Shown here: positions 26,523 through 35,650 of the stretch, one piece after another
Layout: every line of letters starts with the position of its first letter
How positions within the stretch are numbered: position 1 is the stretch's first letter
Source: Candidatus Micrarchaeota archaeon CG1_02_51_15
GTDB lineage: Archaea; Micrarchaeota; Micrarchaeia; Norongarragalinales; UBA8480
Reading direction: 5' to 3'
NCBI GenBank assembly: GCA_001871495.1
Contig: MNVG01000024.1
Span: forward strand, 1 to 41,385
Length of the DNA stretch: 41,385 bases
Notes under the pieces: model-generated
The model's database searches: none
Told to the model about the DNA's origin: nothing
The model's input: the letters and a program-made list of their open reading frames with translations, nothing else
Made by a program: the position numbers and the translations under genes

Positions 26523-27692
26523 ATGAAGAACTTCAAGCGCGAGTTCCTCGCGCAACTCGAATCCAAGTTCCAGCACACCAAGTTCGCCACTGCCGGAGAG
26601 CACCTGCAAGGCGCAAGCCCGCCCTCGGTGTTCATTGGCCGTTTCGGTTACCCGAAAGTCTTTGTCGGTCCATTAATTCCAAACCAGTCCGGCGACACGC
26701 TGTTCATGGACTCGCCCGAACAATGGATTTCCCAAGGGAAGACAGCCTCCGAGATAGTGGACTTCCGAATGGGCCTGGTGCGCGGCAAACAGGCAGTAAG
26801 CATATGGGACGAGTCGCGCAAGGCCGAGCAAATGCGGGAAATTGCGTTGTCGCAGGTATCGCCGGAAGTCGACGCCACTTTTACCCACAAGCCACGCGGA
26901 AGCTTCTTCAACGACGACGCCCTCGCCTTCGGGCCCTCTGCGCTACTCAAGAAGCTGGAAGTAAACTCCGGCAAATGGGACCAAAAACTCGAAGTAATGT
27001 TTCACGACACCGACTGCCGCGCAACAACGGCAGTGCAGGAACTCTACGAAAAAGGCTCGACAGTATCGGCAATAACGCGGGCATTCAGCGTAGGCGCCTT
27101 CGGGCTTGAAAAAAATCGCAAGTTCGTTCCAACCAGATGGAGCATTACCGCAGTCGACTCTAACCTTTCTGAAAACCTTTTGGAAGAAGTGAAAATACTT
27201 CCGTTACTTGATAGGCCGCTGGTATTCAAGCACTCCTCCCTCTCCCAGACTTACGCCGTAATCCTCTTCCCGTCCCAGTGGCAGTACGACTGGGTGGAAG
27301 CGTTTTTTTCCAACGGACGCGATGCGACAACGTTCGGAGACGGCGAGGGCTTCGACCGCAAAAAAGAATACTCGTCGGTAGGCGGATGCTACTATTCGAC
27401 GCGGCTAGCGTTGTGCGAAAAAATGAATAAACTCGGAAAACAAGCAGGCGCGATAGTGCTGCGCGAGTGCTACTCCGACTACGTCCCGCTGGGAGTGTGG
27501 AACGTGCGCGAAAACGTACGGCACGCGCTGGCCCAGCCGCCCGTAGAGTTCAACGAGTACACTGCAGCAGTAAAACACGCTTTTGCCGCGCTAAAACTCG
27601 AACCGAAACACTGGGTACGCAACAGCAAAATCCTCCGCGAAGGGCCCAAAGCCCAGCCGCTGCAAAAGACGCTGGCGTGCTTCAACGCGTGA
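26523..27692 (+). CDS. nreA: NreA-like archaeal DNA repair protein
   Basis: PPSVFIGRFGYPKVFVGPLIPNQSGDTLFMDSPEQWI...VDFRMGLVRG...VPTRWSITAVDSNLSENL...NYF-like region FPSQWQYDWVEAFF, REC..DYVPLGVWNVREN; near-PIP tail QKTLACFN. Confidence 0.88.
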   Translation: MKNFKREFLAQLESKFQHTKFATAGEHLQGASPPSVFIGRFGYPKVFVGPLIPNQSGDTLFMDSPEQWISQGKTASEIVDFRMGLVRGKQAVSIWDESRKAEQMREIALSQVSPEVDATFTHKPRGSFFNDDALAFGPSALLKKLEVNSGKWDQKLEVMFHDTDCRATTAVQELYEKGSTVSAITRAFSVGAFGLEKNRKFVPTRWSITAVDSNLSENLLEEVKILPLLDRPLVFKHSSLSQTYAVILFPSQWQYDWVEAFFSNGRDATTFGDGEGFDRKKEYSSVGGCYYSTRLALCEKMNKLGKQAGAIVLRECYSDYVPLGVWNVRENVRHALAQPPVEFNEYTAAVKHAFAALKLEPKHWVRNSKILREGPKAQPLQKTLACFNA

Positions 27693-27707
27693 AAGCAAGA
27701 AACGAAG

Positions 27708-28703
27708 TTATTCCTTTGAAAGGAACCGTTGCTTGGGTTCCGAACTTATCAGCACGCTGTCATAGATTTTGATTATGTCGTTGAATTTTTCCTTTACGCC
27801 ATCCATTATCCCGAAGTATTCCTCGTAAGTCTTGGTTTCGAACATGAGCTCCATATCCCACGGCGCAAAAGTTATTACTATATTTATAAGGTTGGGCAGC
27901 CTCTTACAGTATTCAATGAAGTGCTTCTTTTTTTCTCGGTCGATGTTCTTGAAGAAAACGAAGGCCTTGCATGTGCAGAAGCCCATGCGCGACGGGTTCA
28001 ACAATACTTTGTACCCCTTGATTATCTCCCGTTTCTCCATTTCGCGGATGCGGTAGGCGACGACTTTCGGGCTTACACCCAGTTGTTCCGCAATATCGAC
28101 CAGCTTCACCCTGGAACTGTCCGCCATTATATCCAGAATTCGTTGGTTCTTTTCGTCCAGCGCGATTCGCCCCTGGGTTTCACCGAAATTAAATTCCACA
28201 GGGTTTAGAGTGTCATGGTAAAACCACCGCCGATTATATTGCAGGTTCTCCCTGCTTATCGACAACTCCTTGTCATGAATGTACTTGCTAAACTTGTCCA
28301 AGACCTGGTCGTGGATTATGAAAAACTCCTCGATCGTCTTTGCCCAAATCCCGAACATCATGTCCCACCTGCCCTTACAGACGCCTATCCAAAAAATGGC
28401 ATCGTTCCCCTTCAAGTAATTGATTAGCCTGCCGTAATCCCGCCTTGAAATGTTGCCCAGCCGCAAGTACACCTTGTACGCCATCAACCCGAAACGGTAA
28501 CTCGCAGGCACCGTATGGAATTTCAGGATAACCTTCTCGCTAACCAAGCGGTTGATCCGGTGGAAAACCACCTCCTTACTCAACCGCACCTTCCGCGCAA
28601 TTTCCCCGAGACCCGCCCGGCTGTCCTTATCCAACTCAAAAAGAATCTTCCTATCCTTCAAATCCAGCTTCGCTTCCACAGTCCAACTTAAGGCTAAATA
28701 CAT
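27708..28703 (-). CDS. Tandem Lrp/AsnC-type transcriptional regulator
   Basis: LDLKDRKILFELDKDSRAGLGEIARKVRLSKEVVFHRINRLVSEKVI and LDEKNQRILDIMADSSRVKLVDIAEQLGVSPKVVAYRIREMEKREIIKGYKVLL. Start at ATG 28703. Confidence 0.9.
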   Translation of the reverse strand: MYLALSWTVEAKLDLKDRKILFELDKDSRAGLGEIARKVRLSKEVVFHRINRLVSEKVILKFHTVPASYRFGLMAYKVYLRLGNISRRDYGRLINYLKGNDAIFWIGVCKGRWDMMFGIWAKTIEEFFIIHDQVLDKFSKYIHDKELSISRENLQYNRRWFYHDTLNPVEFNFGETQGRIALDEKNQRILDIMADSSRVKLVDIAEQLGVSPKVVAYRIREMEKREIIKGYKVLLNPSRMGFCTCKAFVFFKNIDREKKKHFIEYCKRLPNLINIVITFAPWDMELMFETKTYEEYFGIMDGVKEKFNDIIKIYDSVLISSEPKQRFLSKE

Positions 28704-28786
28704 TATTAATCTTTTCCTTTTGTTAAAAATGTACGGCATAATACTTAATTTAAAGCCAATACCAAGAGTATTACTGGCGAGTAGTA

Positions 28787-29850
28787 ATGGACGGACGAAT
28801 TTCCAGTAACAATGTGACTGCACATGGGGGACCCGGAACGCTGCCGAACGCGTTGAAAGAGCTGTGGTTCGAAACCGGGGGCAGCTGCCACCTACGGTGT
28901 TCGTATTGCTTTGCGGAATCAGGGGGGCTTGACGAGTCTCCTGACAACGTTTCAATAGGTCGCATTAAGGCATACTTGCATGAATTCAAGAAACTAGTAG
29001 GCGAGCGGATTGGGTTGGTTGGCGCCGGAGAACCTTTTCACCCCCGGAATATAAGGGACACCTTCGAGATACTTGATTTAGTAAGGCCACTGCAGCTTAA
29101 GACAACCGTATTTACTACTGCAGACCTGTTGGACGGGCGTTCGATTAAACAACTGGAACAGTATCCGAACCTGCTGCTGCTCGTAAAGTATAACAGCCGA
29201 ATCTGTGAAATCCAGGACGCGATGGTAAACGTCAAGGATACGCCGTGCGAAGGGACGCAGTAATGCGCGAATTGATCGCGCGGGGTTTTAACAATGGGCG
29301 GCTGGGCATAGTCACAAGCGTCTTGGAACAAAATGCTTTCGAAATGCCGGCAATTTTTAGGTACGCCCGGGACAATAAGCTGATATTCGACGCGGACATC
29401 CCTATTCCCCGTGGCAGGGGACGGAATTGCAACCGGGAAGAAATAGCGCGGCTTGCGAAACCGATCATATAACAATTAAGTAAAATAGACAAAAAGGAAT
29501 ACGACAACTCTTGGGAACCGCACGCAACGTACATCGCAAGCCCGCCGTGCACGCGGTTCAACCGGCACTTGTACGTCCGAAAGGACGGAGCAGTAATACC
29601 TTGCGTCGGTTCTCCCAACGTAATTCTAGGCAACCTTAAAATCGAGACTTTGGAACAAATTTGGGAAAAACCGCTGACTAGAATAATACGCGGCCACGAA
29701 TACACGGGAAAGTGCACTACCTGTAGGAATTATTTGGAGCGAAAATGCTTTTCCTGCCTCGGCAGGAGTACAGACGGCCTGTCGACCGAACAACTGCAGT
29801 AAGACGGCTGCGTAAAAACAATCGGATGCTTCCAATACAAGTCGAGCTAA
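28787..29850 (+). pseudogene. Radical SAM protein with SPASM-like C-terminus, interrupted by one frameshift and two in-frame TAA stops
   Basis: CHLRCSYC motif; frame change near 29225-29245 (GYAVRRDAVMREL); TAA at 29470-29472 and 29800-29802; C-terminal VRKDGAVIPCVGSPNVILGNLKIETLEQIW...GKCTTCRNYLERKCFSC. Confidence 0.8.
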
Positions 29851-29919
29851 TCAAATCAAGCTACTGAACGAATTGACCACACCAACAGGCAATAAAAACC
29901 GCCTCCCCCCAATACTATT

Positions 29920-30420
29920 ATGAAAGAGTATTTGGCGAAGCAAGTCGCTTCAATCAAGCAACGGGAAGCGAAGGCGTTGGAAGCGCTGAAGCAGGGCTTC
30001 GTGCGCGAGTACGTCGCAGTTGCGGACGCGGCGGTCGACAAGTTGCTTCTCCTCATTTTCGCTTCCAAAACAAGCCTCTCGGAATACCACGCGGAAACGC
30101 TTTACAAGACCGGCGCAACCGAAGGCGCAAAACTGGCCGAATTCCTGTTACAAACCGGCGCGCTTACCGAGAAGGAGAGGAACAAGGTGCGCGAGTTCAA
30201 GAACTACCGCAACTACGTGCTGCACCAGCACGAAGGCGAGTGGAGCGCGTTAATAATGAAGAACAGGGCGCTTGCCAAGCGGAGTTCGGACGCCGAACCC
30301 AGCGAGAAAGAATTGGAAACCCTCGGGTTGACCCCGGGGGATTTTGCGGAACACGCGGCCAAGCACTTGCAGGCAGCGCACGACCTAGTCGCGTTGCTGT
30401 GCAGCAAGGCAAGCGCGTGA
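29920..30420 (+). CDS. HEPN-like helical protein
   Basis: All-helical 166 aa with FKNYRNYVLHQHEG, matching the Rx4-6H HEPN ribonuclease signature (R-NYVL-H). Confidence 0.55.
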   Translation: MKEYLAKQVASIKQREAKALEALKQGFVREYVAVADAAVDKLLLLIFASKTSLSEYHAETLYKTGATEGAKLAEFLLQTGALTEKERNKVREFKNYRNYVLHQHEGEWSALIMKNRALAKRSSDAEPSEKELETLGLTPGDFAEHAAKHLQAAHDLVALLCSKASA

Positions 30421-30445
30421 ATAATTACGAGCCGTATTCTTTTTT

Positions 30446-31011
30446 CTAGGGAATTCCCGCTTTTTCGAATTCGCGCTTTAATTCCTTCTTTACCTGCAAA
30501 AGCAGCGGCTCAAGCTTCGGAAACGCCGCGGCGTCGGCGTAGTTGGGAATCAACCCTGGTCGGTCGTAAGTGCCGCCCCCGGCTTCAACCAACTGCATCA
30601 ACGTTTCGAGCTTGTCAAACGCCTTAACGAACTTTGCTTCCTCTGTTACGCCGGCCTTGTATTCCTGCCACGCGCTTGAAACACGACCGCCGGAATCCGA
30701 CGGCAGAAACGCCTTCAACTCGGCAACCGCCACCTCTTCCGCCTTTCTCTTGCTTTCTTTCGAGGCACGACTTCGGCAACCTCTACGAAATCAGTGTCGC
30801 CGGCAATGCATTCCAGCAGGTCGTGCACTAATGTAAGCTTAACTGCCTTGCTTGAATCCAGCCCGAATTCCCCTGCAACCGCCGAAGCCATTAACGCCAG
30901 CCGCCACGAATGCTCGGCAGAAGACTCGCGCTTGCCATCGACCTTAATGCAATGTCGGTATACGCACTTCAAGCCGCCGGCGCGACGAAAAAACTCGAAT
31001 AGCAAACGCAT
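30446..31011 (-). pseudogene. HD-domain nucleotidase (YfbR/HDDC2-like) split by a 1-nt indel near 30745
   Basis: N-part KRESSAEHSWRLALMASAVAGEFGLDSSKAVKLTLVHDLLECIAGDTDFVE..., C-part EVAVAELKAFLPSDSGGRVSSAWQEYKAGVTEEAKFVKAFDKLETLMQ. Restoring one A in the GAAAGG run joins the frames. Confidence 0.8.
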
Positions 31012-31029
31012 TCAACCCCTGAAACTGTA

Positions 31030-31338
31030 TTACCGCTTTGCAGTAGCGTCTCCTTTCATCATGAACTTTATGACAATGAATACTACTGCCGCAATTATCA
31101 CGAAGTCAATCAGCGCGCCTATAAAGTCGCCTATCAAAAACTTGACTGGCCCTAACTCAAGGACTGCCGCCCGCCAGTCGCCGCCCGGAATCACCGCGCC
31201 GACTACAGGCATGAGTATGTCAGTAACCAATGCATTAACCAACTTGGTGGAAGCAACGCCGATTACGAACGCAACCGCCAAACCAAGCACTTGATATTTT
31301 TTCAAAAACTCTTGGATAAAACCTATTTCCCAAACCAC
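31030..31338 (-). CDS. mscL: Large-conductance mechanosensitive channel MscL
   Basis: GFIQEFLKKYQVLGLAVAFVIGVASTKLVNALVTDILMPVVGAVIPGGDWRAAVLELGPVKFLIGDFIGALIDFVIIAAVVFIVIKFM. Confidence 0.93.
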   Translation of the reverse strand: MVWEIGFIQEFLKKYQVLGLAVAFVIGVASTKLVNALVTDILMPVVGAVIPGGDWRAAVLELGPVKFLIGDFIGALIDFVIIAAVVFIVIKFMMKGDATAKR

Positions 31339-31439
31339 CTGCGAATAAACTCGCCTCTCGTAAAATAATGAAACAAAGATTTATAACGCGCAACTCGGCA
31401 TATAAGCGGCTCCACTGAAATCCTTTTCGTGAGTTGGAT

Positions 31440-33440
31440 ATGTCATTGAATAAGTTACTGAAAGTTGCACTGATTTCAGCAGTTCTGCTGGTTTTAGCAG
31501 TTCCGTTAGCGCAAGCCGACGCCATTGCCTACACCCCTTCAACGCCGGCGTCAGGCATTGAAACCAACCAAACCAACCTGTTTGTCGAAGTGCAAATTAC
31601 AGGAACGCCAAGCAGCTTGGCCAACGCCGCCTTCAACCTGTTCCGCGCAAGCGACGACCTATCGACATCCGGCGTTGACCTCACGCCCACTGCATTCAAC
31701 TTAAGGCACTACACGCGAACCACTTACAACCAAGACCTTGCACTAGGAGCAGACCAGTCCGGTCTCGCCTACAGCCCGACTACGAACACCGTCTACTCAG
31801 TCAGAAACAGCATCAGCTCGATAAACGAATTATACCGAAACGGAACCTTGAAACGCGAAATAACCACCACTGGATTCCAAGACGTGGAAGCGATTACGTT
31901 CATCAACAACAGCGACGGCTACGACTGGTTTGCAATAACCGAAGAACAGCTTCAAAACGTCTCGATAGTCAGGATAAACGCGGCAACCGCAAGCATTTCA
32001 CGCGCGCAATCGTCCAACTACGACCTGCGATTGGGAACTTCACCCAACAACGGACTCGAAGGAATAGCCTACGACTCCAAGCGCAACGTGTTCTACGCGT
32101 TCAAAGAAAAATTGCCCATGGCCGCCTACCAAGTAAACATTTCCTCCGGAATTGCAGTAGTAACCACGCTCTTTAATGCGGAAGCAGTGTTCGCAGGAAT
32201 TGCCGCCGACCTTTCGGACGCCTACTACGACGCCAACACAGACAACCTGTTCATCTTGAGCCACCAAAGCAACAAGCTCATGCAAACCTACCTCAACGGA
32301 ACTATAATCAACTCGATTCCAGTCGGCCTCACTCAAGCCGAGGGAGTAACATTCGGCACCAACGGAGAAACAATGTGGATAATCTCCGAACCCGACAGAT
32401 GGAGTATATACCAAGCACAAAACTTCACTTGCTCGTACAACTTCACCTCGCTCGCCGACGGAACTTACAATTACAACGTAACCGCGCGTTACACTACAAA
32501 CGGTAGCGCCACTAGCGCAACCCGCGGCATAACAATAACAACCAGTACAAGACTGACACTGCAGAACGCAGTACTCAAAACGGAGAGCAATGCAAACCGC
32601 ACCAACGACGACCTACTACTCAACTGGAACTCACGCGACCCAAGCGGCCGCGCACTAAAAAACATTACGAATTGGTACCTCAACTCCATTCCCTTAACCG
32701 TCGTAAATCTTCCTTTTGAAGCGGAAAGCAATTCCGAAAGCACTAAAGAATACGTTTCAAACACCCTTGCAACCGTAACCGGTGCAGTTTGGAATCCGAT
32801 TGGGGGTCGTGATTCTTTTGGTGCTTACGAGTTTGACGGAAATTCGGGAATCGGTTTGAACAACGGAACTGGCTACTTGGAAAACTATACGTTCAGCGCC
32901 TGGGTAAAACGAAGTGTAGACGGACAACTCAACATATTCGCCAACGGAAACAACAACGGACAATACATCGGATTCCACCACACGCTCACAAACCAAGTAA
33001 TAGTAAGCTACAGAAACCCTGACGGAACACAAAAAACCTGCTACGGCAACACCCCAATAACCAACGACGGACGCTTCCACCACATCGCAATAACCGTACA
33101 AAGCACCGGCCGCATAGAAATATACGTCGACGGCACACAAGACACTTCACGAAACTGCCGCCAACCCAAAGACAACAGCGGATTCAACACAGCATACTCC
33201 ACAATCCAAACACTCGGCGCACACAGCAAACCCGCCTACAACTTTAAAGGAACACTAGACGACATCCAAGTCTACAACCAAGCACTAACCCCACAACAAA
33301 TAAACGCAATATACCACAACCAACCCATAATCTCCAACACCCAAACACAAACCGGACAAACATGGCAAGCATGTATAACGCCGAACACCGGCGTTAGTGA
33401 TGGAACCAACGTCTGCTCCAACACCTTGCTCGTACGCTAA
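31440..33440 (+). CDS. Secreted protein: SdiA-regulated/YjiK-like propeller domain plus LamG/ConA-like domain
   Basis: Signal peptide LKVALISAVLLVLAVPLAQADA; DQSGLAYSPTTNTVYSVRN...GFQDVEAITFINN; LamG YEFDGNSGIGLNNGTGYLENYTFSAWVKR...FHHIAITVQSTGRIEIYVDGTQ...KGTLDDIQVYNQALTPQQINAIY. Confidence 0.82.
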   Translation: MSLNKLLKVALISAVLLVLAVPLAQADAIAYTPSTPASGIETNQTNLFVEVQITGTPSSLANAAFNLFRASDDLSTSGVDLTPTAFNLRHYTRTTYNQDLALGADQSGLAYSPTTNTVYSVRNSISSINELYRNGTLKREITTTGFQDVEAITFINNSDGYDWFAITEEQLQNVSIVRINAATASISRAQSSNYDLRLGTSPNNGLEGIAYDSKRNVFYAFKEKLPMAAYQVNISSGIAVVTTLFNAEAVFAGIAADLSDAYYDANTDNLFILSHQSNKLMQTYLNGTIINSIPVGLTQAEGVTFGTNGETMWIISEPDRWSIYQAQNFTCSYNFTSLADGTYNYNVTARYTTNGSATSATRGITITTSTRLTLQNAVLKTESNANRTNDDLLLNWNSRDPSGRALKNITNWYLNSIPLTVVNLPFEAESNSESTKEYVSNTLATVTGAVWNPIGGRDSFGAYEFDGNSGIGLNNGTGYLENYTFSAWVKRSVDGQLNIFANGNNNGQYIGFHHTLTNQVIVSYRNPDGTQKTCYGNTPITNDGRFHHIAITVQSTGRIEIYVDGTQDTSRNCRQPKDNSGFNTAYSTIQTLGAHSKPAYNFKGTLDDIQVYNQALTPQQINAIYHNQPIISNTQTQTGQTWQACITPNTGVSDGTNVCSNTLLVR

Positions 33441-33470
33441 ACACCCGTAAAAAAAGCTTTGCATCACTTG

Positions 33471-33532
33471 TCAGAACTCAATATTTGTGCAACGCCTGCT
33501 GGCCTTGCGTCTCTCGAATTCGAGTTTGCCCC
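33471..33532 (+). repeat. Structured ~60-bp repeat, copy 1
   Basis: TCAGAACTCAATATTTGTGCAACGCCTGCTGGCCTTGCGTCTCTCGAATTCGAGTTTGCCCC; aligns with copy 2. Confidence 0.7.
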
Positions 33533-33582
33533 CTTTTTAGTACAGGTTTCCGGAACAAACCCTTCGGATTTGTACGGCATTC

Positions 33583-33658
33583 GAAGAGTTAGTAACTCTT
33601 CAATGTGCTGTCTTGCCCGCTGGCAAGACCAGTACATCTTTTTGCCTTGGGCAAAAAG
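33583..33658. other. Three consecutive hairpins in non-coding DNA
   Basis: GAAGAGTT-AGT-AACTCTTC (33583-33601), GTCTTGCC-CGCT-GGCAAGAC (33610-33629), CTTTTTGCC-TTG-GGCAAAAAG (33638-33658). Confidence 0.85.
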
Positions 33659-33717
33659 TTTGTTAATTCGAGTACGCGAACACCGCGGTGCGAGTGGGCG
33701 AGAATTAAAAAAGTACG

Positions 33718-33776
33718 TCAGAACTCAAGACCTGCGCAAACACTGCTGGTTTGCGAGCCTTGAGTTCGGTTGCCCC
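33718..33776 (+). repeat. Structured ~60-bp repeat, copy 2
   Basis: TCAGAACTCAAGACCTGCGCAAACACTGCTGGTTTGCGAGCCTTGAGTTCGGTTGCCCC; stems AACTCAAG/CTTGAGTT and CGCAAAC/GTTTGCG. Confidence 0.75.
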
Positions 33777-33914
33777 GCGTATCAGAACTCAAGATCCTCG
33801 TCATCGCACGCCTTGCCTTGAAAGACCGGGCGCGCTAGGAACTCATAATGGTTCATCATCGGTTAAGACAAAGGCGGCGAGAATTAATTAATGCCGCACA
33901 GCTAAGTACGCAGT

Positions 33915-34347
33915 ATGGCAGATGCAACAGCAAGGCAGTCCGGCGTCACGGTAAAGAAGTTCGGGATCCACGGCAAAGGCGTGTTTGCAGCCCGCGGCTT
34001 CACTAAAGGAGAAGTGGTAATAAAGTGGGACTTGTCGGAAACCGTTTCCCCAAGCGAAGAAACCGTGTTGCCCGAAAGAAAAAAAACGCTTCCTCACTTC
34101 CTTTGAAGGAAGGCTGTTCGTAATGCGGCCGCCCGGCAGGTTCGTGAACCACTCCTGCAGCCCCAACACGCACGCGAAAGACTTTTGCGACGTTGCCAAC
34201 AAAGACATTGCAGAAGGCGAGGAAATAACCGCGGACTACCGCGAGACCTCGCCAGGAGGTTTAAACGAATTTAAGTGCAACTGCGGAAGTAAGCGGTGCG
34301 GGAAAAGAATATTTTTTTTTGAACAAGTGAGCGCCGCCGGTTATTAG
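33915..34347 (+). pseudogene. SET-domain protein, frameshifted in an A8 run
   Basis: KKFGIHGKGVFAARGFTKGEVVIKWDLSE...PERKK|RFLTSFEGRLFVMRPPGRFVNHSCSPNTHAKDFCDVANKDIAEGEEITADYRET...FKCNCGSKRCGK. One fewer A at 34079-34086 restores the frame. Confidence 0.85.
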
Positions 34348-34450
34348 GTCAGGCCCTGTTCAATACCATCTAGTTAAGCCAAGCCCGTTTGCAGCTCTTT
34401 TTTAAGAACTCAATATAGCCAGTCCGCGCCTGCAAGCGACACTATTTATA

Positions 34451-35578
34451 CTAGGCAAGCCGCAGCGTCTTGATTATTTTTGGCGGACCCCGGAACTGAA
34501 GTTGGAACGAGGATGCCGGATAATATTCGGCGAGCTTTGATAGTGGCGCTTTCACGTGCTTAATCGTTTCTTTGTTAGGACGTATTGCGAACATACCTGG
34601 GAGTATGCTTTCAGGGTGCATAGCGTGCAATTCAACTTCAAAACCTTCTTGCTTTAAGCGCTTGGCAATCTCTTGCGCCAAAGGCACGAACAACAGGTGG
34701 CGATCAACGCCTTGCACCATTTGAAACGTATCCCTGACTTGGCACTGCTTTTCCTTTCGCGGAGCAAGCGCCGCGTTTACGAAATCATGCAGAACGTCCG
34801 CCACACGAATAGACTTGCTTATGCTTGACGCCCTCGCCTCCCCTTGCCGAGATACGCTCATTGGAAGGTTTTGCTTGTCTTCCCTTCGCTTCCAATGTCG
34901 GAAGTCGGGGTAGTCTCTAGAAATAACCAGCGTGCGCGGAACCTTGCCCTGCTGCAACAAGGCCCTTACTTCCCTTGCTTTGGCGGCAAGGCTTTCATCG
35001 GAAATGTCGACAGCTGCCGAATACTGCGGAATGCCTTCACTGCGCAGAAATCCTACTCGCAGTAATTTGCCAATTGAATCCCGCGTCGATTCATCCAGCT
35101 TATTCCCGTGATCGCTCAGCCAAAATTAAAGTATTACCCTACGCAGGTCGTACACGCGCTTCAGATTATAAACATCGTGGAGACTTGTTTTTTTGATTGA
35201 AATATTTTTTTGCAGCGGGTGCAGCAATAGCTTTACGCAGTTGCCTTCTTGTTCAACCAATATTTTGGCAAAAGCAGAGTTGGGCCCATCTCCATCTCTT
35301 GGCTCAATTGAACCATCATAGCCGCCCTGAAAGTACCATGCATAAAATCTAGCCAGTGAACCGGAGAAATTAGTGCGTTAAGGCGGCAAAAGCATCAGTG
35401 AAACATGGCAATACCGGTTACCTTCGGCAACATTTGAATCAAAACGGTAATCGCATTCTGCAAGCCGCGGGTTCAACAAGTTAAACGAATGCTCTTGCCT
35501 AAGCTTATCCACTGAAGCTGACTTAACGGTTTCCTGCATTATCCGATTGACGCGTCCAACTACGTTTTCAGCCGTCAT
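34451..35578 (-). pseudogene. Degenerate paralogue of the 38483-39550 gene, two in-frame TAA stops
   Basis: Single frame throughout: ...VDKLRQEHSFNLLNPRLAECDYRFDSNVAEGN..., TAA at 35378-35380, AWYFQGGYDG...NSAFAKILVEQEGNCVKLLLHPLQK..., TAA at 35126-35128, ...SIRVADVLHDFVNAAL...VQGVDRHLLFVPLAQEIAKRLKQEGFEVELHAMHPESILPGMF. Confidence 0.85.
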
Positions 35579-35650
35579 TCTAACACCTTAAACTCGTTCT
35601 TCAATACAAGTAACCCCATGTTTGCAGCAAGTCCGAGTCGCGGTTCCACC

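Noticed and set aside
33471-33822. CRISPR array
   Set aside because: Repeat units are few, diverged and unevenly spaced, with hairpins between them and no cas genes in the window.
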